A DNA stretch of 30,712 nucleotides from Geothermovivens sp964644845 (GCA_964644845.1 CAZXXS010000022.1:1-30712), one strand, 5' to 3'; numbered from the stretch's first letter, positions 1 through 8,216 are shown. Made by a program: numbers and translations. The notes: generated by a model not told the origin, from the sequence alone.

Positions 1-1
1 T

Positions 2-781
2 TTGCACACTGTTTGTGAAAGCGCGCGGTGTCCGAACGTGGGACATTGTTGGGCGCGGCGTACGGCCACCTTCATGATCCTCGGCGACGTGTGTACACGG
101 AACTGCCGTTTCTGCGCGGTTAAGACGGGCAAGCCGACTGCGGTGGATCTCGACGAGCCCCGACGTGTGGCCGAAGCGGTGAAGACGCTCAATCTCCGCT
201 ACGCCGTGATCACTTCCGTGACACGCGACGATCTGGAAGACGGTGGGGCGTTGATTTTCGCGGAGACGATTCGCCAGATCAGGACAGCCGTGCCCGGTTG
301 TCAGGTGGAGGTGTTGATCCCCGATTTCAAAGGCTCGGCGGCTGCACTCCGAACGGTACTCGAGGCCAAACCTGATGTGTTGAATCACAACCTCGAAACG
401 GTGCCACGGCTCTACCGGCAGGTACGGCCCCAGGCGAACTACACGCGGTCGTTACAGGTGCTGGAGCGCGCGCGTCGCGCCGGGTTCACGACCAAGTCGG
501 GGCTCATGCTCGGTCTTGGCGAAACCCTGGACGAAGTAAGAGAAGTGATGCGCGACCTCCGTTCGGTCGGGTGTCAAATTCTCACGCTGGGGCAGTACCT
601 GCAACCCACCCGCGAGCATCTGCCGGTTGCCAGATTCGTGTCGCCCCAGGAATTTGACGCTCTACGGGACTACGGGTTGGCCATCGGGTTCCAACACGTT
701 GCCTCGGGGCCACTTGTGCGGAGCAGTTTTCACGCCGATGAACAGGCCGCCGAGGCGGGGGTGTCCAGGCAAGTAGCCTGA
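2..781 (+). CDS. lipA: Lipoyl synthase, 5'-truncated by the window edge
   Basis: Radical SAM enzyme that inserts two sulfurs into octanoyl groups on the E2 subunits of 2-oxoacid dehydrogenases and on glycine cleavage H protein. The visible 259 residues hold both clusters. The auxiliary 4Fe-4S motif is CX4CX5C at residues 5, 10 and 16, and the radical SAM motif CX3CX2C is at residues 31, 35 and 38. Near the C-terminus is the conserved RSS motif (in 'GPLVRSSFHA') whose serine ligates the auxiliary cluster. Lipoyl synthases usually run about 290-320 residues, so some 30-60 N-terminal residues lie upstream. The TTG at position 2 is an internal leucine codon, not the start. It belongs with the downstream central-carbon genes only by theme; no operon link can be judged. 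The family call is very secure. Confidence 0.97.
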   Translation: MHTVCESARCPNVGHCWARRTATFMILGDVCTRNCRFCAVKTGKPTAVDLDEPRRVAEAVKTLNLRYAVITSVTRDDLEDGGALIFAETIRQIRTAVPGCQVEVLIPDFKGSAAALRTVLEAKPDVLNHNLETVPRLYRQVRPQANYTRSLQVLERARRAGFTTKSGLMLGLGETLDEVREVMRDLRSVGCQILTLGQYLQPTREHLPVARFVSPQEFDALRDYGLAIGFQHVASGPLVRSSFHADEQAAEAGVSRQVA

Positions 782-815
782 CGGCCCTCGACCTTGAAAG
801 AAAGTACCGGGCCGT
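781..815 (+). terminator. Inverted repeat just after lipA, weak terminator candidate
   Basis: ACGGCCC (781-787) pairs perfectly with GGGCCGT (809-815). The hairpin begins on the last base of the lipA stop codon. The tail is not a clear T-run, so it may be only a 3' stabilising hairpin. Confidence 0.3.
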
Positions 816-887
816 TACTCCCGGAGCTGTCCCGAAGGGGCGAGGCTACCCGATCGGGAGGAACTGCAAGAGAGCAGGTTAGCGGAC

Positions 888-1373
888 ATGTCGGATCCAG
901 CGGCGGAGCGAAGCATCGACGATTCGCGCACAGTCACGGAGCTTTTGGCATTTCCGGCCGACGCCAACACGGCAGGCAACGTGTACGGCGGCCGGATTCT
1001 GTTCTGGGTCGACATGGTGGCCAGTCTGGTCGCGCGCAAACACTGCGGCTCTGCCGTGGTGACGATTCGCACCGAGTTTGATTTCCTGGAGCCGGTGCGA
1101 GTTGGCGACCACGTCCGCCTGGAAGCGTTCATTACGGCCACGTTTCAGCGTTCGTTCGAAGTGCAGGTGGATGTGAAGATCGGCCGGGACTACGGTCGCG
1201 AACGCCGTCTGGCTGGGCGAGGCTACCTGGTGTTCTCGTGCGTCGACAGTTCTGGGCGGACTCGGCCAGTGCAGCAGATCTCGGTGGGTAGTCCTGCCGA
1301 AGAAAAACGCCGCGCCGCTGCCGAACGGCGGCGCGAGCTTCGCAGACAACTGAGGGAGCTGGAAGCGTCGTAG
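888..1373 (+). CDS. Acyl-CoA thioesterase, hot-dog fold
   Basis: A 161-residue cytosolic hot-dog thioesterase of the YciA/BACH type, expected to hydrolyse acyl-CoA to free acid plus CoA. The signature is at residues 24-42: a P-x-D-A-N stretch, then a GNVYGG turn, then the long helix with W-V-D. This matches the family pattern N-x2-G-x-(h/v)-GG-x3-(k)-W-x-D, which holds the catalytic Asn/Asp. A beta-rich 'RVGDHVRLEAFIT' segment follows, as expected for a single hot-dog domain. The last 25 residues are a charged Arg/Glu helix, common in this family. The ATG at 888 has only a weak purine stretch (AGAGCAGG) about 10 bases upstream, but no in-frame alternative fits better. The natural substrate cannot be read from sequence. 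Confidence 0.88.
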   Translation: MSDPAAERSIDDSRTVTELLAFPADANTAGNVYGGRILFWVDMVASLVARKHCGSAVVTIRTEFDFLEPVRVGDHVRLEAFITATFQRSFEVQVDVKIGRDYGRERRLAGRGYLVFSCVDSSGRTRPVQQISVGSPAEEKRRAAAERRRELRRQLRELEAS

Positions 1374-1627
1374 CTGTCGCTGCTAACGGGGGCGCGAGAG
1401 ACGCTGCTTGGGGGTGTAACGAAAGCGTGCGGCTGAAGTGCGAAGCCAGCCGCTGCCAACTGCGCGGGCGTGCTTTTGTCGAAACGATTTTCCAACAAAT
1501 CTTCGCCGCGGCGGGCTTCGCAGGTCGGCATCTGCGGCGAGAAGCGAAACACGGCTCGCGGGGTGCCCTTTCTGCGATCCCAGGGCAAGCGGTGCTGCAC
1601 AGAGGACGGAACTGACGGGAGGACTGG

Positions 1628-2701
1628 ATGGCGGAAGTAAAGCTTCCTGAACTTGGCAAGATCGACCGAAGGTTCTTCGACGAGGTCATCTACCCGCGGC
1701 TTGGAGCGAAAGACGACTCCGTCGTTTTGGGGCCACAGCACGGTGTGGACTTCGGCGTTGTGCAAATTGGGGACTTCGTGATGGTTTCTTCGGCCGACCC
1801 GGTGTACATTGCCCCGGCCCTCGGCTGGGAGCGGGCGGCCTGGTTTGCTTTGCACATTCTCGCGAGCGACGTCGCCGTGAGCGGCATTCGGCCGCGGTAC
1901 CTCTCGATCGATCTCAATTTGCCTCCGGAAATGACGGAAGAAATCCTGGAGGAAATTTGGGACACAATTCACCAGGAGGCGGAGAAGCTGGGAATTGCCA
2001 TTGTGAGTGGCCACACTGCTCGCTACGCAGGTTGTAACTACCCGATGGTCGGCGGCGCGACCATCATCGGGGTGGACCACAAGTCCAAGCTGGTTGATCC
2101 CCGTTCGGTCAGGGAAGGGGACGTGGTAATCGTTACTAAGGGGCCTGCGGTGGAGACGACAGGTCTCATGTCGGTACAGTTTCCGGAGTTCATCGAAGAG
2201 GCCTACGACGCGGAAACCGTTAAGCGCGCACAGGACGTGTTTTACCAGATGAGCGTGGTGAAAGACTGCGCGTTGCTGGCGGAGGTTGGCGGTGTGCACG
2301 CCATGCACGACGCTACCGAGTGCGGCGTGTGGGGCGGGCTGTACGAGATGGCCGAGGCGGGGAACTACGGTTTGAGAATTTACCCCGAAAAGATCATCGT
2401 GCAGGATGTCGTGGCGAAAACCTGCGAGGTCTTCGACATTGACCCGTTTAAAGCCATCAGCGAAGGCACGTTGATTGCAGTACTGGCACCGGAAAAGGCC
2501 GACCAGGCTCTGAAAGCGCTGGCCACTGAGGGAATTCCGGCCAGTGTGGTCGGTGAAGTGACAGCCAGAGAAGAAGGGACGTGGCTGATCTACGACGACG
2601 GACGCGAGGAGCCGCTCGAACATCCCCGGGTGGACCCCTTCTGGATCCGTTTTGAAGAATACCTGACCAAACAGCAGGAACGGAAGCTTTCGCAGGGCTG
2701 A
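1628..2701 (+). CDS. AIR synthase-related (PurM/HypE-like) ATP-binding protein
   Basis: A 357-residue member of the PurM/HypE/SelD/ThiL superfamily of ATP-dependent enzymes. An N-terminal 'GAKDDSVVLGP' strand resembles the ATP/metal-binding start of PurM proteins. The central 'SGHTARY' and 'VGGATIIG' follow, and the C-terminal half has 'HDATECGVWGGLYEMAEAG', the typical 'hDaTeGG...E.A' motif. It looks like HypE, but the C-terminus (QQERKLSQG) lacks the terminal Pro-Arg-x-Cys tail that HypE carbamoylates. No hyp or hydrogenase gene lies nearby. It is therefore better named an AIR synthase-related protein of unknown substrate. The start ATG follows GGGAGGA at 1617-1623. A 254-base gap precedes the gene and a terminator-like hairpin follows it, so it is probably monocistronic. 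Confidence 0.8.
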   Translation: MAEVKLPELGKIDRRFFDEVIYPRLGAKDDSVVLGPQHGVDFGVVQIGDFVMVSSADPVYIAPALGWERAAWFALHILASDVAVSGIRPRYLSIDLNLPPEMTEEILEEIWDTIHQEAEKLGIAIVSGHTARYAGCNYPMVGGATIIGVDHKSKLVDPRSVREGDVVIVTKGPAVETTGLMSVQFPEFIEEAYDAETVKRAQDVFYQMSVVKDCALLAEVGGVHAMHDATECGVWGGLYEMAEAGNYGLRIYPEKIIVQDVVAKTCEVFDIDPFKAISEGTLIAVLAPEKADQALKALATEGIPASVVGEVTAREEGTWLIYDDGREEPLEHPRVDPFWIRFEEYLTKQQERKLSQG

Positions 2702-3021
2702 AGCGGTCAGAAGCGGTACGACGCAGAGACGGAGGGGTCGCACGCGAGTCGCCGCGGTGCGACCCCTGTTTGCATTGGCGTGAGACGACGTTCCGCCGCT
2801 AACCAGCGGGACGACGGCAGTTGCCCGAGCGGTGTGCGTCCGCCGGCTCCGTCGGAGACGGGCTGTTTTCCGACAACGGTGGCAGCCGGAGAAGAGCCTC
2901 GAACGGGTAATCTGTTTGACGCCCGATCTTCGTGGCTTTTTGGGAGAAACGCCGGTGGGGAACCCGTCTGTTTGAACGGCGTTAGCAATTTCCACAAGCG
3001 GAAGACAACAGGCCGGAACCA
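2702..3021. other. Intergenic region, 320 bases, no gene
   Basis: It holds a 10-bp terminator-like hairpin at 2734-2766 and a second inverted repeat, AACGCCG (2948-2954) with CGGCGTT (2977-2983), in what may be the leader of the phosphatase gene. I see no convincing promoter or coding sequence. Confidence 0.5.
2734..2769 (+). terminator. Strong hairpin downstream of the PurM/HypE-like gene
   Basis: GGGGTCGCAC (2734-2743) pairs perfectly with GTGCGACCCC (2757-2766) around a 13-base loop. A short TGTTT tail follows. The tail is poor in T, so termination may be partial. Confidence 0.6.
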
Positions 3022-4851
3022 GTGGAGCCAATCCGGAAGACTTTGGCGGACAGGATGTTCAAGAATCGCCTGGAGCGCCTGCGGAGACAGGTGCGAGCGG
3101 CGCGCGATCTGGGCAAGCTCTACCGGGTCGTAGCAGAGGGGTTTGCACGTCTACTGGGTGCTGAGCGGGTGCTGGTGTTGCACGAGCTGGACTGCACGCG
3201 TGGTCTTGAGGCCGTGTACGCTCTGCCGCGTCCCGACGACGGCCGCTTGCCCGGCGTAACCATTCCGAGGGACGACCCCCTCTACACGTACCTCAAGCGG
3301 ACCACTCGCGCCCTTGTCCTGTTGGATGACCCGCGCGTTCGTCGGGCAGCATCCACCTCGACAGCGCTCGAGGAACTTGTGGAAAAGGGCGACTGGAAGG
3401 TCGCAATCCCGCTTCAGCAGCTCGATCTTCTGGTTGGTGTGGTGTTGCTTGGTCCTCCGGAGAATTCGCTTGCGTCGGTGCCTTTCCGTCGGGCACTTCG
3501 TCGGCTGGCAGAGCTGATCGCCTATGCCGCAGTTACACTGTTGATGTTTCAGCGGTTGCAGCAAGAGGCGAAGGAAAAGGCCATCCTCTTGGAGGTGGCG
3601 AAGAAGATCAGCTCGTCGCTGGACCTGATGGAAGTGCTGGAGATGGTAGTGGAAGCGGTACGTCAGGTGGTGCCGTGTGAACACGCAACGGTTTTTTTGA
3701 TCGACCGCGAGCGCGACGAGCTGAAGCACGCCGTCTACCGCGGCAGCGGACGGGCCGCACTGAAGAATTTTCGGCTGAAGCTGGGACAGGGATTGGTGGG
3801 TTGGGTTGCCATCACGGGGCAGCCCGTGATCATCGACAACGTGCTCGAGGATGAACGCTACTACCGCCTTTTCCAGGATTCCCGGTCCGAGCTGGACGTG
3901 CCGCTGGTTCGCGGCGACAAAATCCTGGGCGTCATCAGCTTGGAGTCCAAACGGGAGCGTGCCTTCAACGAGCACCATCTGGAGCTGGCCAAAGCCTTCG
4001 CAGCTCAGGCAGCGGTGGCCATCGAAAACGCCCTGCTCCTGGAGGAGCTGGTCGAAAAACGGCGGCTCGAGAGAGAACTGACGATTGCACGCGAGATCCA
4101 GAAAGCACTGCTGCCCAAGGAGTTGCCCAGGCTGCGTGGTTTCGCGCTGGATGCCTACACGTTGCCAAGCGGCATGATCGGTGGGGATCTGTACGACGTC
4201 GTCGAATTCGCAGATCGCACGGTGGCGCTGGCCGTGGGCGACGTGTCCGGCAAAGGCACCCCAGGCGCGATCTTAATGGCTACCCTGTATTCAACCTACC
4301 GCGGTCTGCTACGTCGGGGAATTGACCCAGGACAGCTGATGCGCAAGCTGAATGACCTCCTGCTCGAGCGGATCGATCCGGAGAGCTTTGCCACGTTTTT
4401 TCTGGCGCTCCTGAGCCCGGAGAAGCGTACACTGCGCTACTGCAACGCCGGACACAATCCGCCTCTTGTAATGCACCAGGATGGCTCGTACGAGCGGCTT
4501 GAAGACGGCGGTCCTGTACTTGGATTTGTACCCCAGCTTTCGTACATTTCGGCGAAGATCGAGTTGAAACCCGGTGACGTGCTCGTGCTTTACACCGACG
4601 GGGTCACTGAGGCTGCGAACCCGGACGACGAGCTTTTCGGCGAGGACCGGCTCATCGCCCTGGTTCGGCGCTTCCGCAAACTGGGCCCGAAGAGACTCCG
4701 GAAGAAGATCGTTCAGGAAGTGATCGCTTTCACCGGGCGGAAGGCTTTGGAAGACGACTTGACGTTGCTGATCGTCAAAGTGACGACACGCAGAAACGCG
4801 ACGTCCACAGATCAAGAGACTGCGCAAGAGGTGGTCACAGATGGTTCTTGA
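3022..4851 (+). CDS. GAF-domain PP2C/SpoIIE-type serine phosphatase (RsbU-like)
   Basis: A 609-residue cytosolic signalling phosphatase. Residues about 15-175 form a divergent GAF-like domain. Residues about 190-335 form a clear GAF domain ('FLIDRERDEL', 'GLVGWVAITGQPVIIDNV', 'VPLVRGDKILGVI'). A short helix (about 340-365) joins it to a SpoIIE-type PP2C domain at about 365-590. The metal-binding motifs are present: 'GGDLYDVV', 'VGDVSGKGTPGA', 'CNAGHNPP' and 'LYTDGVTEA'. RsbU-like enzymes dephosphorylate anti-anti-sigma STAS proteins, but no STAS or anti-sigma gene is adjacent, so the partner is unknown. The GTG at 3022 has a poor binding site; an ATG at 3055, 11 codons in, is an alternative. 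The 3' end overlaps def by 11 bases, so the two are co-transcribed and probably translationally coupled. Confidence 0.9.
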   Translation: MEPIRKTLADRMFKNRLERLRRQVRAARDLGKLYRVVAEGFARLLGAERVLVLHELDCTRGLEAVYALPRPDDGRLPGVTIPRDDPLYTYLKRTTRALVLLDDPRVRRAASTSTALEELVEKGDWKVAIPLQQLDLLVGVVLLGPPENSLASVPFRRALRRLAELIAYAAVTLLMFQRLQQEAKEKAILLEVAKKISSSLDLMEVLEMVVEAVRQVVPCEHATVFLIDRERDELKHAVYRGSGRAALKNFRLKLGQGLVGWVAITGQPVIIDNVLEDERYYRLFQDSRSELDVPLVRGDKILGVISLESKRERAFNEHHLELAKAFAAQAAVAIENALLLEELVEKRRLERELTIAREIQKALLPKELPRLRGFALDAYTLPSGMIGGDLYDVVEFADRTVALAVGDVSGKGTPGAILMATLYSTYRGLLRRGIDPGQLMRKLNDLLLERIDPESFATFFLALLSPEKRTLRYCNAGHNPPLVMHQDGSYERLEDGGPVLGFVPQLSYISAKIELKPGDVLVLYTDGVTEAANPDDELFGEDRLIALVRRFRKLGPKRLRKKIVQEVIAFTGRKALEDDLTLLIVKVTTRRNATSTDQETAQEVVTDGS

Positions 4852-5452
4852 GGTGAAGAAGTACGGCGATCCGGTCCTGCGTCGCAAGACGTCACTTGTG
4901 CCGCGGGAGATGCTGGAAGACCCCAACTTTCAGCAATTCCTGGATGACTTGGTCGAAACCATGCAGGTGGAAGACGGTGTGGGCTTGGCCGCGCCACAGG
5001 TGGGAGATTCTCGTCGGGTGTGTGTGGCCGTCGATGGCGACGAGGTGCACGTGTTAATCAACCCGAAGGTCCGCGGTCGGAGCGTGCGTTTGGCGTCCGA
5101 CACGGAGGGTTGTCTGAGCTTACCGGGGTTGCAGGCGGAAGTGTCGCGGCCAGCGAAGGTGATCGTTAAGGCGCTGAACCGACACGGCGAAACGATTGAA
5201 CTGCGGGCGCGTGGGCTGTTCGCGCGCATCCTGCAGCACGAAATCGATCACCTGGACGGTGTCCTCTACGTCGACCGCGCTGACTTGTCCACCCTGGTGT
5301 GGCTGCACAATGTGGGAGACGAAAAGGTAGAGAAGCAGCCGACGACACTCGAGGAAGTGAAACGCGTGTACAGGCAAAAATACCACGCCCAGAAAACAGA
5401 CGAAGAGCTGATTTTTGACCCGGTGGAGGAAACAGAGCAAACCGTGGCTTAG
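4841..5452 (+). CDS. def: Peptide deformylase
   Basis: Removes the formyl group from the N-terminal methionine of new proteins as they leave the ribosome. All three active-site motifs are present: GVGLAAPQVG at residues 46-55, EGCLSLPG at 89-96 with metal ligand Cys91, and HEIDH at 133-137 with His133 and His137 as metal ligands and Glu134 as catalytic base. At 203 residues it is longer than the usual 165-190, because of an acidic C-terminal extension after the last helix. The ATG at 4841 has AGAGGTGG six bases upstream, inside the end of the phosphatase gene. Sharing a transcript with a signalling phosphatase is uncommon. A ferritin-like gene begins 11 bases downstream. Confidence 0.97.
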   Translation: MVLEVKKYGDPVLRRKTSLVPREMLEDPNFQQFLDDLVETMQVEDGVGLAAPQVGDSRRVCVAVDGDEVHVLINPKVRGRSVRLASDTEGCLSLPGLQAEVSRPAKVIVKALNRHGETIELRARGLFARILQHEIDHLDGVLYVDRADLSTLVWLHNVGDEKVEKQPTTLEEVKRVYRQKYHAQKTDEELIFDPVEETEQTVA

Positions 5453-5463
5453 GAGACTCGGGA

Positions 5464-5982
5464 GTGGACGATCAGGAAAAGCTCCAGGCGTTCAAAGCCG
5501 TGGGCTTTGCCGCTGAGCTCGAGAATCAGGGCTACGAGTTGTACACTACAGCCGCAAAGCTGGTGAGCGACCCGCTGGCCAAACAGATGTTCGAGAAGCT
5601 CGCCGAGGACGAACGACAGCATCTGGCCGTGATCAAGGCGATCCAGGATGAACTGGTTGAGGCACTGGACATTTCGCGCTACGACCTGGCCGAGGCTCTG
5701 AGCACTGGGGATTTCCCGGAGTTGCCACTGAGCAGTCTGTTCAAGCACCTGAAGGAGTGGACGTCCTCAATCGGGGATTTTCGGATGGTCTCCGAGCTGG
5801 ACGCGCTCGGTTGCGCGCTTGTGGCAGAAATCAATGCAATTCGCCACTACAGCGACCTTTTGCTGGCTTGTACGTCGGAAACTGCTCAGAGGACGTACAA
5901 ACGTCTGATCGCCGAAGAGAAGAAACATTTCGAAATCCTGGCGCGCAGAACCGAACAGGTGGTCAACGGCTACCTGAGGTGA
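5464..5982 (+). CDS. Ferritin-like diiron protein (rubrerythrin/YciF-like)
   Basis: A 172-residue four-helix-bundle diiron protein. Two carboxylate sets are visible. The first half has Glu20 in 'ELENQGYELY' and Glu50-x-x-His53 in 'EDERQH'. The second half has Glu122 in 'AEINAIRHY' and Glu152-x-x-His155 in 'EEKKHFEIL'. This is the E...ExxH / E...ExxH pattern of rubrerythrin-type proteins. No C-terminal rubredoxin CxxC motif is present, so it is a short 'erythrin' form. Likely roles are peroxide reduction or iron handling. The start is GTG at 5464, with GAG/GGAG purines just after the def stop, so it should be the third gene of the phosphatase-def unit. The electron donor is not evident. Confidence 0.85.
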   Translation: MDDQEKLQAFKAVGFAAELENQGYELYTTAAKLVSDPLAKQMFEKLAEDERQHLAVIKAIQDELVEALDISRYDLAEALSTGDFPELPLSSLFKHLKEWTSSIGDFRMVSELDALGCALVAEINAIRHYSDLLLACTSETAQRTYKRLIAEEKKHFEILARRTEQVVNGYLR

Positions 5983-5996
5983 CGGCTTCCGGTTTT

Positions 5997-6022
5997 GCCG
6001 GGCCGGAGGCAAGGCCGGCTTT
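5997..6022 (+). terminator. Weak terminator candidate after the diiron gene
   Basis: GCCGGGCC (5997-6004) pairs with GGCCGGC (6013-6019) with one bulge, followed by TTT. It could separate the phosphatase-def-diiron unit from the methionine synthase pair. Confidence 0.4.
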
Positions 6023-6142
6023 GGAATGTTGCAAGCGGATGGCTGAGTCGGTCGGGATTTTTCGCGTGGGTGTTTTCCCCTTTGGACGGCGGAAGAGGGT
6101 AACTTGAGGGCGAAGAAACGGTAGCAGGAAAGGAGATTGCTA

Positions 6143-7141
6143 ATGGCAAAGGAAGGCGGCCTGAATTTTGTTCCCGCCAACGTCAACAATTACCCGAGAA
6201 TTGGAGACACGCCTGAGAAACAGAAGCTGCGCAAGAGCATCGCGGCACTGGATCGGGGCGAAATTTCGCTCGAGGACCTGAAGAAGGTCCAGGACGAGGT
6301 CACGCGGGAAGTGATTCTGGAACAGGCTGAAGCTGGGATCAGACTGGTCACCGACGGCCAGATTCGCTGGGACGACGCCCAGACCTACATCGCGCGTGCC
6401 CTGAAGGGCGTGCGCATCACGGGTCTGGTGCGTTACTTCGACACGAACACCTACTTCCGGCAACCGCTGGTGGAAGGAGAAATTGGCTGGGAAAAACCCA
6501 TCCTGGTAGAAGATTACAAGTACGCGGTCTCCGTAAGCCCGGTGCCGGTGAAGGCTGTGGTGACAGGGCCGTACACGTTGGCGCGCCTGTCACTGGACGC
6601 GTACTACCGGGATCCAATCAAGCTGACACAGGCTTACGGCCAGGCTATCAAGCGGGAACTGGAGGCCCTATTCGGAGCAGGAGCCAAGGTGGTGCAGGTA
6701 GACGAACCGGCTCTGGTCCGCTACCCGGATCTTGCGGACCAGGCGTTGTCGGTTTTGGCGGACGTGTTGCAGGTGGCAAGACCAGCCGAGAGCGAACTCG
6801 GGTTGCTGGTGTTCTGGGGAAATTTGGGCGGTCGTCTTTCTGCCGTGCTGGATTTGCCCATCGATTTTCTGGGTGTGGACCTTGTCGCGGGGCACGAGGA
6901 CCGCACGTTTCTCGAGAAGGGCGTCGACCTCAAGGGCAAAAAGCTGGCGCTCGGATTGATTGACGGTCGCAACACGAAGTTGGAGCGGCCTTCCGACGTG
7001 GCGGCTTACGCGCGCCGCCTCGCGGAGGTGAACGGGTTGACAGGCGGGTACCTGCAGCCGAATTGCGGCCTTGAACTCCTGCCGCGCGACGTGGCGAAAA
7101 CAAAACTGGAAATTGTGGCCGAGACGTGCCAGTTGATGTGA
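6143..7141 (+). CDS. MetE-like protein, N-terminal-half type without a full zinc site
   Basis: A 332-residue TIM-barrel protein of the cobalamin-independent methionine synthase superfamily. It resembles the N-terminal half of classical MetE: the start 'NYPRIG', the segment 'GLIDGRNTKLERP' (like the 'GVVDGRN' of MetE N-domains) and the C-terminal 'QPNCGLELLP' (like 'PSCSLLHVP'). Where a catalytic MetE has the zinc-binding His-x-Cys, this protein has Phe224-Trp-Gly226. The aligned Glu position reads Asp ('GVDLV') and only the last Cys remains. It therefore probably cannot activate homocysteine alone and may pair with the next gene. I chose ATG 6143 because AGGAG sits seven bases upstream; the in-frame TTG at 6137 overlaps the binding site. 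The next gene starts 13 bases on, so the two form an operon. Confidence 0.85.
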   Translation: MAKEGGLNFVPANVNNYPRIGDTPEKQKLRKSIAALDRGEISLEDLKKVQDEVTREVILEQAEAGIRLVTDGQIRWDDAQTYIARALKGVRITGLVRYFDTNTYFRQPLVEGEIGWEKPILVEDYKYAVSVSPVPVKAVVTGPYTLARLSLDAYYRDPIKLTQAYGQAIKRELEALFGAGAKVVQVDEPALVRYPDLADQALSVLADVLQVARPAESELGLLVFWGNLGGRLSAVLDLPIDFLGVDLVAGHEDRTFLEKGVDLKGKKLALGLIDGRNTKLERPSDVAAYARRLAEVNGLTGGYLQPNCGLELLPRDVAKTKLEIVAETCQLM

Positions 7142-7154
7142 AGGAGGAATCCAC

Positions 7155-8129
7155 ATGCTTTTGCCGACGACAACTGTAGGGAGTTTCCCCAAACCCTCTT
7201 ACCTGACGAAGGCGCGTAGCGCTGTGGCTCGTGGCAAGATGGCCAAGGAAGAACTGCGCGAGCTGGAAGAGAAGGCAATCCGGGAAGTTGTGAAGCTGCA
7301 AGAAGACATCGGGCTGGACATCCTCGTGGACGGCGAGATGTACCGCGGCGACATGGCCACCTACTTCGCCGAGTACCTGGATGGTTTCAAAATCAGTGGC
7401 CTTGTGCGAAGCTACGGTAACCGCTACTACCGCAAGCCGGTGATCGTCGGACCCGTCCGCTGGCGCGGTCCGATCACGGTGGACTGGTTCACGTTTGCTC
7501 AGTCCCTCACGGATAAGCCGATGAAGGCCATTTTGACTGGGCCCTACACGATGATGGACTGGTCGTTCAACGAATACTACCCGAACCGCCGTGAAGCAGC
7601 ACTGGATTTGGCCCGGGCGCTGCACGAAGAGGTGATGGCCTTGCAGGAGGCGGGCGCAAAATACATCCAGATCGACGAACCTGCGGTTTCAACCCGGCCG
7701 GATGAGCTCGAGCTTGCCATCGAAACGATGCGGGTTGTGACAAATGGGCTGAACGATGATGTGAAGACCATCACGCACATTTGCTACGGGGAGTTTGACA
7801 AGATCTACCCCAGAATGCTGGACCTTGCTGTCGACCAGATCGATCTGGAGCTCTCCAATTCCGGCTTCGACATGTTGCAGCTCTTCCGTAAAGATCCGTT
7901 CACCAAAGAAATTGGGCTGGGTGTGATCGACGTGCACGACCACCGCATCGAAGATGTCGACACCGTCGTCGATCGCATCAAAATGGCACTGGATGTGTTC
8001 AAACCGGAGCAGGTGACGGTTGACCCGGACTGCGGTTTGAAAACGCGCACGCCGGAGGAAGCTGAACAGAAACTTCGCGTGATGCTGGAGGCCCGCAACC
8101 GGGTGCGTCAGGAACTGGGGCTGGAGTGA
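7155..8129 (+). CDS. MetE-like methionine synthase, catalytic half
   Basis: A 324-residue single-barrel methionine synthase resembling the C-terminal catalytic half of MetE. The four zinc ligands fall at the same spacing as His641, Cys643, Glu665 and Cys726 of E. coli MetE: His208, Cys210 ('THICYGEF'), Glu232 ('IDLELSNS') and Cys293 ('DPDCGL'). The 'IDEPA' motif is also present. Expected reaction: methyl transfer to the thiol of homocysteine to form methionine. Single-barrel 'core' MetE proteins are known from archaea and some anaerobic bacteria, where the methyl donor can be a corrinoid protein rather than folate. The donor here is not evident. The start ATG follows AAGGAGG just after the upstream stop. 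A stem-loop and a strong terminator follow the gene. Confidence 0.9.
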   Translation: MLLPTTTVGSFPKPSYLTKARSAVARGKMAKEELRELEEKAIREVVKLQEDIGLDILVDGEMYRGDMATYFAEYLDGFKISGLVRSYGNRYYRKPVIVGPVRWRGPITVDWFTFAQSLTDKPMKAILTGPYTMMDWSFNEYYPNRREAALDLARALHEEVMALQEAGAKYIQIDEPAVSTRPDELELAIETMRVVTNGLNDDVKTITHICYGEFDKIYPRMLDLAVDQIDLELSNSGFDMLQLFRKDPFTKEIGLGVIDVHDHRIEDVDTVVDRIKMALDVFKPEQVTVDPDCGLKTRTPEEAEQKLRVMLEARNRVRQELGLE

Positions 8130-8145
8130 GCCCGAGTTCTGGATT

Positions 8146-8163
8146 CCACTGCGTAAGCAGTGG
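8146..8163 (+). other. GTAA-capped stem-loop in the MetE 3' UTR
   Basis: CCACTGC (8146-8152) pairs perfectly with GCAGTGG (8157-8163) across a GTAA tetraloop of GNRA type. There is no T-run, so it is more likely an RNA-stabilising hairpin than a terminator. Confidence 0.55.
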
Positions 8164-8216
8164 GGCCGTCTGTGCTGCTTGGGCCCGAGAAACCGAGATG
8201 TCGGAGTAAAAAGGAA

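Noticed and set aside
1628..2701. Annotation as hydrogenase maturation factor HypE
   Set aside because: The C-terminal Cys tail required for HypE function is missing and no hyp or hydrogenase genes are adjacent.
1223..3031. A 602-codon open frame on the minus strand
   Set aside because: It lies opposite the PurM/HypE-like gene, has no recognisable domain and a composition typical of antisense reading of GC-rich coding DNA.
6020..6142. SAM or cobalamin riboswitch before the methionine synthase pair
   Set aside because: I looked for conserved core motifs of SAM-I and cobalamin riboswitches and found none in this leader.
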